Part shown: one piece after another, positions 13,938 through 21,015 of the stretch
Layout of the letters: each line of letters opens with the position of its first letter
Position numbering within the stretch: position 1 is the first letter of the stretch
From: an uncultured Prevotella sp.
GTDB lineage: Bacteria > Bacteroidota > Bacteroidia > Bacteroidales > Bacteroidaceae
NCBI GenBank assembly: GCA_900546575.1
Contig: URDM01000045.1
Span: forward strand, 1 to 24,860
Reading direction: 5' to 3'
DNA: 24,860 nucleotides
Position numbers and translations under genes: made by a program
The notes under the pieces: generated by a model
The model's database searches: none
What the model was told of the DNA's origin: nothing
What the model saw: only the letters and a program-made list of their open reading frames with translations

Positions 13938-15752
13938 ATGAACAATATTAAAAAACTATTCCTTTCGGCTTTGCTCATTCTGGGTACGACTGTAGTCAAT
14001 GCCGTTCCGGCAATGAAAAGTTGGAAGAAAATGATTCTCTCCGATGGAACAGCAGTGGAGGTAACACTCGTCGGTGATGAGTACGCACATTATTATATAA
14101 CGCGCGACGGCAGGACACTTGCTCCGCGTGCTGATGGAAAACTTGCCCCTGTAAGTGCTGTGCAGATTGCTGATATGGCATTTCAGCGGCAGGCAGCAAT
14201 GGCAAATGCCAGGCAAAGGTTGTCTTTCGCTCGCCAAGCGAAGGCCGCCCCGGCTTCAAAAGGAAGAAATACTCTATGCCGCCTGCCATCAATTGATGAC
14301 AAAACCATATTCCGTGGCAGTAAGAAGGCACCCGTGATTCTTGCGTATTTCAGCGACAAGAAGTTCTCGAAGAGCGACGAGCAGATCGTGAAGTTCTACG
14401 ACAACGTCCTGAACAAGGAAGGATTCAACGAGTATGGTGCAGCAGGAAGCGTACACGATTATTTCAAGGATATGAGCCGTGGCGTATTTGACCTGACGTT
14501 CGACATCATCGGTCCGGTTAAGGTAAGCAAGTCGGCAACATACTACGGCGGACCGTCGGTGATAATGGGCGGAACAGACCATATAGGTGAATTCATAACA
14601 GAGGCGGTGAAAAACGCTGACGCAGCTTACAACATCGATTGGTCGAAATACGACTGGGACGGCGATGGCGAAGTGGAACAGGTGTTTGTGCTGTATGCTG
14701 GCTACGGACAGGCTACCGGTGGACCAACTGGAACAATATGGCCCAACGCCTGGACTCTCGACGAGGCAACAGCAAATAACGACGGTAACGGAGGATTCTC
14801 TTTGGATGGAGTATTCATAAATCAATACGCGTGCAGCAATGAACTGTACCAGAGTTCGGGCAGCACACCGATGGGACTGGGCGTGTTCTGCCACGAGTTC
14901 TCACACTGTATGGGGCTTCCCGACATGTATGACACGAACTACAGCAACACACCGACTATGGGCGACTGGGATTTGCTGGCAAGCGGCAGCTACAATGGAC
15001 CGAATGGTATAGGTTGGTGTCCGGCAGGATGGACAAGCTATGAGCGCGCATATGCAGGATGGCTTGACATAGAAGAGCTGAAAGCCGGCGATATCATAAC
15101 CGGGATGAAAGACCTTGAAGACTATGAGGGCAAGGCTTACGCCATATACAACGACAATCACCGCGACGAGTTCTATCTGTTGGAGAACCACAAGAACCGG
15201 GGATGGGACGCATACACGCCGGAAGGTGGACTGCTCGTCATACATGTGGACTACGACAAGGCTCTGTTCGACAACAACATCGTGAACAGTAAGGGCACCT
15301 TTACGCCAGCCCAGGGTTACGACGGCATCTATACCAACGACCACCCGCGTATGGCTCCGTTCAGCAAGATAAGGAGTGTGACAAACGAAACCTATTATTA
15401 CACATATCCGATGGAGGCCCCGCGTGGAGTGCTTGACAGCCTTACCAACGTCAGCAAGCCAGCCGCGACGCTCTACAATGCGCTTGCCGACGGCTCCACC
15501 CTTATGGGCAAACCAATATACAACATAAAGAAGGATGCCGAAACGGGTGATATATCATTTTCGTTTATGACCAAGGACACGGGTGCGGAGACTGCCGTCA
15601 GTGAGATTCCATACACAGAGGATAGTTTCTCGGCAGAAGACAACGTGTATGACCTTACCGGAAAACTCGTTGGCAAGCGTACCGGTTCACTCAAGCCTGG
15701 CATATATATAATAGGTAATAAGGACAGAACAAGGAAAATCATCGTGAGATAA
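13938..15752 (+). CDS. Secreted M6-family metalloprotease (second copy)
   Basis: 604 residues. The signal peptide ends near NAVPA. The propeptide-like start (KMILSDGTAVEVTLVGDEYAHYY) parallels that of the first copy. The catalytic motif is HEFSHCMGLPDMYD, with His319, Glu320, His323 and Asp329, followed by the Met-turn candidate WDLLASGSYNG, where Leu stands at the position often held by Met. The C-terminus carries an intact sorting tail (VYDLTGKLVGK...GIYIIGNKDRTRKIIVR). It is a diverged paralogue of the upstream gene, separated by a 71-bp gap that holds no clear promoter. The pair may differ in cleavage specificity or activate each other; that is inference. Confidence 0.88.
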   Translation: MNNIKKLFLSALLILGTTVVNAVPAMKSWKKMILSDGTAVEVTLVGDEYAHYYITRDGRTLAPRADGKLAPVSAVQIADMAFQRQAAMANARQRLSFARQAKAAPASKGRNTLCRLPSIDDKTIFRGSKKAPVILAYFSDKKFSKSDEQIVKFYDNVLNKEGFNEYGAAGSVHDYFKDMSRGVFDLTFDIIGPVKVSKSATYYGGPSVIMGGTDHIGEFITEAVKNADAAYNIDWSKYDWDGDGEVEQVFVLYAGYGQATGGPTGTIWPNAWTLDEATANNDGNGGFSLDGVFINQYACSNELYQSSGSTPMGLGVFCHEFSHCMGLPDMYDTNYSNTPTMGDWDLLASGSYNGPNGIGWCPAGWTSYERAYAGWLDIEELKAGDIITGMKDLEDYEGKAYAIYNDNHRDEFYLLENHKNRGWDAYTPEGGLLVIHVDYDKALFDNNIVNSKGTFTPAQGYDGIYTNDHPRMAPFSKIRSVTNETYYYTYPMEAPRGVLDSLTNVSKPAATLYNALADGSTLMGKPIYNIKKDAETGDISFSFMTKDTGAETAVSEIPYTEDSFSAEDNVYDLTGKLVGKRTGSLKPGIYIIGNKDRTRKIIVR

Positions 15753-15804
15753 ACATCCCATGTGATTCAGAAAATATAATAATAACTCAAAAAAATATGG
15801 CAAT

Positions 15805-16866
15805 ATGAAGAAGATTTACACGACTATCTGCATGCTTACGCTTGCTATTTCGGCATCGGCACAACTGACATTGAATAAGCCCGAAACAAAAGTTGCAACA
15901 GACATTACATCAAGTGGCTTCACCGCGAACTGGGGTGCCGTGCCTAATTCCGATGGCTACTGCGTATTTGTATACGACCGCAAGAAGGTTACTGCCGACG
16001 GCGAGGTTACTATAGCCGACGAGGATTTCAGTGGCATAACCTTCGGAAGCATCATCGAGCCAGCCGGAGGCGATGAGGAATACGTTGACCTCTCTGCCTG
16101 CCGCTATGCCGAGACCTACGGGTGGAGCGCTTATGCTTTCCCGAACTATATCGCAAGTATGGTGGCAGGATTGATATACTCGCCGTATATGGATTTGCGC
16201 GGAAACGACGGCAAATACAAAATCATCATCAGTGCCTACTGCACCAACGGCGATGAGATAAGAGTGGAGAGCCACGGCGACAAAGGCAAGGAGGTAAAGA
16301 CGGCAAAGGCTGTAGTTGCCGGCGGCACAACGGGTATTACCGACGTGGAGTTTGAATTCGACAACGGATGCAAGGACCTCTTCTTCTCTGTAATCAACAA
16401 CACAGCCAAGGACGGAAGTCCCGACTATTTCGATCGCATCCAGGTGAAGCAGACGCTGAAGAAAGGTGATGTGGTCAACTATATGGTGGGTGGAAACGAC
16501 GCAGTGGATGCCGTGGACGAAGACACTAATGACTCCATCACCTCATGCCGCATCCAGACTCCATCGCGCTATACGACGGCAAAGGTGCTCTATTACGACT
16601 GCTACGCCTCTGCCGCAGACTGGACCACGCCTAACGGTTCGATGCCCTACACTTTCGTGGTAAGTCCGTTCACCGATCTCGTGAAGGTAGACCTCACCAA
16701 CCGTACGTCAGAGGTCTTCAATCCGGAGACCGTTGGCATACAGAATATCGTTTCTGCAAGCAATATATTAGACAGCAACGTTTGGTACAACCTTACCGGA
16801 CAGCGTGTGAGCAATCCGTCGAAGGGACTGTTTATCCACAACGGCAAGAAGGTAGTGTTGAAATAG
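15805..16866 (+). CDS. Secreted FN3-like protein with C-terminal sorting tail
   Basis: 353 residues. The signal peptide ends SASAQ (about residue 20). Residues about 23-65 look like the start of a fibronectin type III domain (TSSGFTANWGAVPNSDGYCVFVYD). The middle (about 70-210) resembles a jelly-roll binding module (CRYAETYGWSAYAFPNY, YSPYMDLRG, KDLFFSVINN), and a second FN3-like part follows. The end, VWYNLTGQRVSNPSKGLFIHNGKKVVLK in form, is the sorting tail. There are no catalytic motifs that I recognise. It is probably a cell-surface binding protein in the protease locus, placed between the second M6 gene and the large repeat protein, with 33 nt to the latter. Confidence 0.7.
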   Translation: MKKIYTTICMLTLAISASAQLTLNKPETKVATDITSSGFTANWGAVPNSDGYCVFVYDRKKVTADGEVTIADEDFSGITFGSIIEPAGGDEEYVDLSACRYAETYGWSAYAFPNYIASMVAGLIYSPYMDLRGNDGKYKIIISAYCTNGDEIRVESHGDKGKEVKTAKAVVAGGTTGITDVEFEFDNGCKDLFFSVINNTAKDGSPDYFDRIQVKQTLKKGDVVNYMVGGNDAVDAVDEDTNDSITSCRIQTPSRYTTAKVLYYDCYASAADWTTPNGSMPYTFVVSPFTDLVKVDLTNRTSEVFNPETVGIQNIVSASNILDSNVWYNLTGQRVSNPSKGLFIHNGKKVVLK

Positions 16867-16899
16867 GAATTACAGATTAATCTAATAAAATAAAGAATT

Positions 16900-19254
16900 A
16901 TGAAAAAAATGAATTATATTCTAACGCTGTTGCTTCTCGCTGTGGGAGCAACGTGGGCAATGGCCGACGACCATACCCTATCGTTGGGCAATTATGATGA
17001 AGTAGTTGCAGGCGACTGGAACGAAGACCAATGCTATCAGGGGAGTTGGTGGATGGTTACACCGACACAGTTCAACGTGAAGCACACGGGGTCCCAGTTT
17101 ATCTACACTAAGGAGCAGTTGGCACAGATGGCCGGCAAGGAGATAAAGGGAATGAGCTTTGTCTTCTACAATCAGGGAGCCTTCAAGCCGCTGCCGAGAA
17201 CCGTGAACGTATGGGTGAAGGAGATAGATGATAACGCCTTTGCATACAGTGCTGAAAAGAAGGCATACTCGTATTTCGAGTATGGCGATGCTGCAAAAGT
17301 TCTCTCCGACTATGCCTTCGATACTGATTTTGTGGATTACTACTGTCTGAACGGCGAGCTGGAACTTGCATTCACCTCTCCGTTTGCCTATAGCGGCAAC
17401 AAGAATTTGCTCGTCACGATAACCTTCGACGGCGACAACACGTCAGACACACCAAGCGACATAGAGTTCTACTACAACACTGGAGCCGACAAGATGGCTA
17501 TGGTTACATGCAGCGACAAGACAACGTTTGCCGACTACAACGAGTCGGAAGACTGGCCTTACGCCACGGGCGGCGGTTCCGCTATTTCGCATGGCGACAA
17601 ACTGGCGCAGCCGCTCACCAAGTTCACCTATCAGGAAGCATCAAAGCCTGTAGTGAAGCCTGCCGAACTTGCAGGAACCGTGAAATGCGGCGAGACCCCG
17701 ATTGCGGGAGCTACTGTAACGCTGACAAGCGGCGAGACGAAGTATGAGGCAGAAACCGGCGCCGAAGGAAAATACACCATGAACATCGAGGCTGAGAACA
17801 TCGACAAGGAATACACCCTCACCGCTAAGGCAGAGGGCTACGAGGACTACAAGTCAGCAGAGCCAGTGAAGTTCGCTTCCGACGAGAAGAAGACTCTCGA
17901 TATCAGCATGACCAAGAAGGATGTGCCGTCTGTCCTTTCGGGCAAGGTGCTCTTCTTCGGCGACAATACCCCTGTGAAGAATGCCGTCATCACTGTTAAG
18001 AACGACAACAACAAGTATTCTGCCACAAGCAATGAGAGCGGTGAATACACAGTGAGCATCGTGAAGAGTGAGGAGACCTATACCCTCACCGCCAAGGCTG
18101 ACGATTTTGAGGATTACGTCATCAGCAACTACACGTTCACACCTGGCGAACCCAAGACCCAGAACATTACTATGAGAAAGATTGAGCACCCGTCGGTGAT
18201 GACAGGAACCGTGACCTGTGATGGAGAACCGGTAGACGGTGCTATAGTGAAACTTACAGCTACCGACGACAGCAAGTTGCTTTACAAGGCTACGACCGGT
18301 GCCGAGGGAACATACGTAATCAATGTGGTGAAGAGCGACAAGACTTACACGCTGAAGGTGACCTGCGGTGGATGCGAAGACTACACCGAGGAGAACATCA
18401 CATTCACTCCGGGCAAGGATATGACAAAGAACATCGCGATGACCAAGACACCGGAACCCGAAAACAGCGTTACTTTGGGCAAATACGACAAGATGCTCGC
18501 CGACGGCACAGAGGACAACGTATACGTAGGCCACGGATACTCATGGGCTGCCGCACCGACGAACTTCTCCCACAGCAAGACCGGTTCGCAGATTATCTAC
18601 ACCAAGGAGCAGCTTGCCAAGATGGGTGGTAAGGCGATAAGCAAGGTGAACTTCATCTTCCACAACGAATGTGCATACGAAACCTACCCACGCACCGTGA
18701 AGGTATGGGCACAGGAGATTGACGATACGAACTTCGGCTACGACGACAAGTCCGGCTTGTATATGTTCTATGACTACAACGCTGCCACAGAAGCTGTAGC
18801 GGGAATGGAGTATGCAGGCGAACTCTATAACTATATTGGCAACGGCGAACTGGAGATTCCGTTCGACAAGCCTCTGAACTATAGTGGCAACAAGAACCTA
18901 CTCCTTACCATCACGTTCGAGGGCACGGGGTGCTGCAACACGCTCGACTTCAACTTCTTCTGTAATCCCGATATGCCGAAGAAGGCAATGACGTACTTCA
19001 GCGACAAGTTCACCTTCGACGAATATGCCGAGACAGAGGACTGGCCGTACGTGAACGACGACTGCACTCCCAAACTGGAGCAGCCTATCACACGCTTCTT
19101 CTATACAGAGGCACAAACCGACGGCATCAGTATTGTTGCTGGCGGAAGCAAGGCAGCAACTGGTAGTGAAGCCATATACAACCTTGCTGGACAGCGCGTG
19201 GGCAAGAGCTACAAGGGAATCGTAGTGAAGAACGGCAGGAAATACGTGAAATAG
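16900..19254 (+). CDS. Large secreted protein: duplicated module flanking three carboxypeptidase-regulatory-like domains
   Basis: 784 residues with a signal peptide ending WAMA (about residue 22). A module at about 24-245 recurs at about 522-745. Both copies share LG(N/K)YD, HTGSQ/KTGSQ, IYTKEQLA(Q/K)M, PRTV(N/K)VW, EIDD, NGELE and YSGNKNLL(V/L)TITF. Between them are three related beta domains of the carboxypeptidase-regulatory type, starting at about residues 253, 342 and 430, each ending in an 'NI(A/T)M.K' strand. The tail IYNLAGQRVGKSYKGIVVKNGRKYVK in form marks it for C-terminal sorting. No enzyme motif is seen. The duplicated module may bind a target at each end of an extended stalk; this is inference. 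It is the last gene of the locus. Confidence 0.75.
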   Translation: MKKMNYILTLLLLAVGATWAMADDHTLSLGNYDEVVAGDWNEDQCYQGSWWMVTPTQFNVKHTGSQFIYTKEQLAQMAGKEIKGMSFVFYNQGAFKPLPRTVNVWVKEIDDNAFAYSAEKKAYSYFEYGDAAKVLSDYAFDTDFVDYYCLNGELELAFTSPFAYSGNKNLLVTITFDGDNTSDTPSDIEFYYNTGADKMAMVTCSDKTTFADYNESEDWPYATGGGSAISHGDKLAQPLTKFTYQEASKPVVKPAELAGTVKCGETPIAGATVTLTSGETKYEAETGAEGKYTMNIEAENIDKEYTLTAKAEGYEDYKSAEPVKFASDEKKTLDISMTKKDVPSVLSGKVLFFGDNTPVKNAVITVKNDNNKYSATSNESGEYTVSIVKSEETYTLTAKADDFEDYVISNYTFTPGEPKTQNITMRKIEHPSVMTGTVTCDGEPVDGAIVKLTATDDSKLLYKATTGAEGTYVINVVKSDKTYTLKVTCGGCEDYTEENITFTPGKDMTKNIAMTKTPEPENSVTLGKYDKMLADGTEDNVYVGHGYSWAAAPTNFSHSKTGSQIIYTKEQLAKMGGKAISKVNFIFHNECAYETYPRTVKVWAQEIDDTNFGYDDKSGLYMFYDYNAATEAVAGMEYAGELYNYIGNGELEIPFDKPLNYSGNKNLLLTITFEGTGCCNTLDFNFFCNPDMPKKAMTYFSDKFTFDEYAETEDWPYVNDDCTPKLEQPITRFFYTEAQTDGISIVAGGSKAATGSEAIYNLAGQRVGKSYKGIVVKNGRKYVK

Positions 19255-19285
19255 CGTAGCACACAGTGTAAGGAACCATAAAAAT

Positions 19286-19327
19286 ACCCTTCATCGCCAG
19301 CACATAGAGCAGCGATGAAGGGTTTTT
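19286..19327 (+). terminator. Strong intrinsic terminator ending the protease locus
   Basis: A perfect 12-bp stem, ACCCTTCATCGC (19286-19297) with GCGATGAAGGGT (19312-19323), has a 14-nt loop and runs into five T's (19323-19327). It lies 31 nt after the stop codon of the 784-residue protein gene. Confidence 0.9.
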
Positions 19328-19397
19328 GTATGCTCGGCATGAGCATTGTCTAATTGCTTGCATTGGCTAAGACAATCACAACCATACTTTGGATCAA

Positions 19398-19422
19398 ATA
19401 ATATTGTTGTGTTTTTAACGAT
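19398..19422 (+). repeat. Left terminal inverted repeat of the IS
   Basis: It reads ATAATATTGTTG...TTTTTAACGAT and is the exact reverse complement of 20801-20825. Confidence 0.9.
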
Positions 19423-19436
19423 TCAATATTATTGTT

Positions 19437-19444
19437 TATCTTTG
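19437..19444 (+). promoter_or_regulatory. Probable transposase promoter -7 element
   Basis: TATCTTTG fits TAnnTTTG. The box 20 nt upstream (19413-19416) is TTTT rather than TTTG and overlaps the inverted repeat. The ATG at 19449 is only 4 nt beyond the element, so the transposase mRNA would be leaderless. Confidence 0.5.
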
Positions 19445-19448
19445 CGTC

Positions 19449-19811
19449 ATGAATAGAACTCAGCCCATAGATTACAAGTCCGTATTGTCCTTATTTCTTC
19501 CGGCAGGACTCCTTGACTATTTCGATATAACAGAAGCTTCCAATATGGGAGATTATTTTATATTGGTCTTAGTTGAGAAAGATATTGTGCCTGAAAACTT
19601 ACAAGGTCTTCCTTTAATTTCCAATGGTTTTCACAAGCCAATAACAGTCACAGATTTTCCCGTCCGTGACCATACCATGTATTTTAGGATAAAGCGACGC
19701 AGATGGCTTGACAAGTCTACGGGCAAGAGCTATAGCCGCGACTGGAATCTTGTTGCATCCGGAACCAGAATTACCGCTGAGTTCGGAGCTTTTTTAAAAG
19801 AATTACCTTGA
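19449..19811 (+). CDS. ISAon1-like transposase, N-terminal region (first frame)
   Basis: 120 residues. The sequence matches the N-region proteins of the ISAon1 type in Bacteroidales: a beginning like YKSVLSLFLPAGLLDYFDI, then TVTDFPVRDHTMYFRIKRRRWLD and a basic segment before the stop. It lacks the DDE catalytic domain, which is in the following frame. The last codons are CCT TGA; sliding one base forward gives CTT GAT and continues, open, into the second reading frame (DTHAVSIKSVAEFTHLKAN). The two frames are thus likely to be joined by +1 frameshifting to give a full-size transposase, with the helix-turn-helix spanning the junction. Confidence 0.85.
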   Translation: MNRTQPIDYKSVLSLFLPAGLLDYFDITEASNMGDYFILVLVEKDIVPENLQGLPLISNGFHKPITVTDFPVRDHTMYFRIKRRRWLDKSTGKSYSRDWNLVASGTRITAEFGAFLKELP

Positions 19812-19821
19812 TACCCATGCA

Positions 19822-20790
19822 GTGAGCATCAAGAGTGTTGCAGAGTTTACACATTTGAAGGCAAATGTCCTAAATGACTACTACAAGAACCATCTGAGCG
19901 GATTTCACTCCTGGAATCAGAAAAAACATTCAGAGGAGTTTACCCTTTATGCCTGCAATCTCGGCGAACATCTTGCCATAGACGAGTCTTCACTGAGCAA
20001 TGGAGAACTGTATACAATTGTGACCAACAAGGACGGGCACGGGAGGAAGGGTACGCTGGTTGCAATGGTAAAGGGAGTGAAATCAGACTTTATAATCAAG
20101 AAGTTACAGCGTCTTCCTGTCGGCAAACGTGCAATGGTCAAGTCTGTTACCATGGACATGTCAAACTCTATGTATAAGATAGTACGTAAGTGTTTTCCCA
20201 ATGCAGAGCAGATTGTAGACCGATTCCATGTGCAGAAACTTATGTATGATGCTCTTCAGGACTTACGTATAAAGCACCGTTGGGAAGTGATGGCGGAGGA
20301 TAATCGCATGCGTGCTTTGTACAAGGAGAAAGGGCTTGAATACAAGCCTGAAATATTAAGCTGTGGAGACACTCTTAAGCAGCTTATGGTAAGATGCAGC
20401 AGGTTGCTTGTAAGAAAGCCTAATGACTGGACCGAATCACAGGCAGAAAGAGCCAAGGTCCTATTTTGTCGATTTCCGGATATGAAAGAGTTCTATTATC
20501 TTGCTTTAAGATTGGGTAAGATATATTCGGATTACGATAACAAGAATGTGGCGCGTCCTAAACTCGCATTATGGTTTAATCAGGTTGAGCAATGGAACTG
20601 TGAGGAGTTTAATACAGTCATCAAGACGTTTCAAAACCATTATGACAGAATACTGAATTTCTTCAATGACAAAAGAACTAACGCCAGTGCCGAATCGTTC
20701 AACTGCAAGCTAAAAACATTCAGGGCTGAATTCAGAGGAGTGAATGATCTGAAGTTTTATCTTTATAGAGTAAAACAGCTATTTGCATAA
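19822..20790 (+). CDS. ISAon1-like transposase, DDE catalytic region (second frame)
   Basis: 322 residues from GTG 19822 if translated alone; the frame is open back to 19798. The catalytic acidic residues can be placed in order: Asp in LAIDESSLSN, Asp in VTMDMSNSMYKIV, and Glu in NASAESFNCKLK near the C-terminus. QIVDRFHVQKL, between the second and third, is typical of ISL3-type enzymes. The C-terminal YLYRVKQLF ends 10 nt before the right inverted repeat. It lies in the +1 frame relative to the first reading frame, so expression as a fusion is more likely than from the weak GTG start. No internal stop or deletion was noticed. Confidence 0.88.
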   Translation: MSIKSVAEFTHLKANVLNDYYKNHLSGFHSWNQKKHSEEFTLYACNLGEHLAIDESSLSNGELYTIVTNKDGHGRKGTLVAMVKGVKSDFIIKKLQRLPVGKRAMVKSVTMDMSNSMYKIVRKCFPNAEQIVDRFHVQKLMYDALQDLRIKHRWEVMAEDNRMRALYKEKGLEYKPEILSCGDTLKQLMVRCSRLLVRKPNDWTESQAERAKVLFCRFPDMKEFYYLALRLGKIYSDYDNKNVARPKLALWFNQVEQWNCEEFNTVIKTFQNHYDRILNFFNDKRTNASAESFNCKLKTFRAEFRGVNDLKFYLYRVKQLFA

Positions 20791-20800
20791 AGAAATACAG

Positions 20801-20825
20801 ATCGTTAAAAACACAACAATATTAT
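20801..20825 (-). repeat. Right terminal inverted repeat of the IS
   Basis: It reads ATCGTTAAAAAC...AATATTAT and pairs base for base with 19398-19422. Confidence 0.9.
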
Positions 20826-20879
20826 ATGAGCCACAACAAATCGTTATTTATTATACAATATCATGCTCTTTTAGTCATA

Positions 20880-20897
20880 ATACCACACATGTGGTAT
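20880..20897. promoter_or_regulatory. Palindromic operator-like site upstream of metY
   Basis: ATACCACA-CA-TGTGGTAT is two perfect 8-bp arms around a 2-bp centre, located about 46 bp upstream of the -7 element. A second, weaker inverted repeat, AATAGC (20902-20907) and GCTATT (20916-20921), overlaps the -33 box. Either could bind a regulator of sulfur or methionine genes; the regulator is not in the window. Confidence 0.5.
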
Positions 20898-20918
20898 ACC
20901 AAATAGCTATATTATGCT

Positions 20919-20950
20919 ATTGTATGATAGTGGAGTTTGTGGTAACTTTG
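20919..20950 (+). promoter_or_regulatory. metY-cysK promoter
   Basis: ATTG at 20919-20922, a 20-nt spacer and TAACTTTG at 20943-20950 fit the Bacteroidetes consensus. The leader before the ATG at 21016 is about 55-60 nt. This promoter is outside the insertion sequence, so the IS did not remove it. Confidence 0.75.
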
Positions 20951-21015
20951 CAATCGTGAAAACAAGATAATTGAATCACGAATAATAACAATTAAATAAA
21001 GAAAGGGCAATAACA

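Larger units (their letters stand above)
19398..20825 (+). mobile_element. ISAon1-like (ISL3-type) insertion sequence, 1428 bp
   Basis: The ends are perfect 25-bp inverted repeats (19398-19422 and 20801-20825), and the element encodes a two-frame DDE transposase. No 8-bp direct repeat flanks the 25-bp ends (TGGATCAA on the left, ATGAGCCA on the right). However, the outer part of each repeat contains the palindrome AATATT, which could instead be a 6-bp target duplication outside shorter 17-bp ends. The element lies between the terminator of the protease locus and the metY promoter and does not disrupt a visible gene. Both reading frames look intact, so it may still be mobile. Confidence 0.88.
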
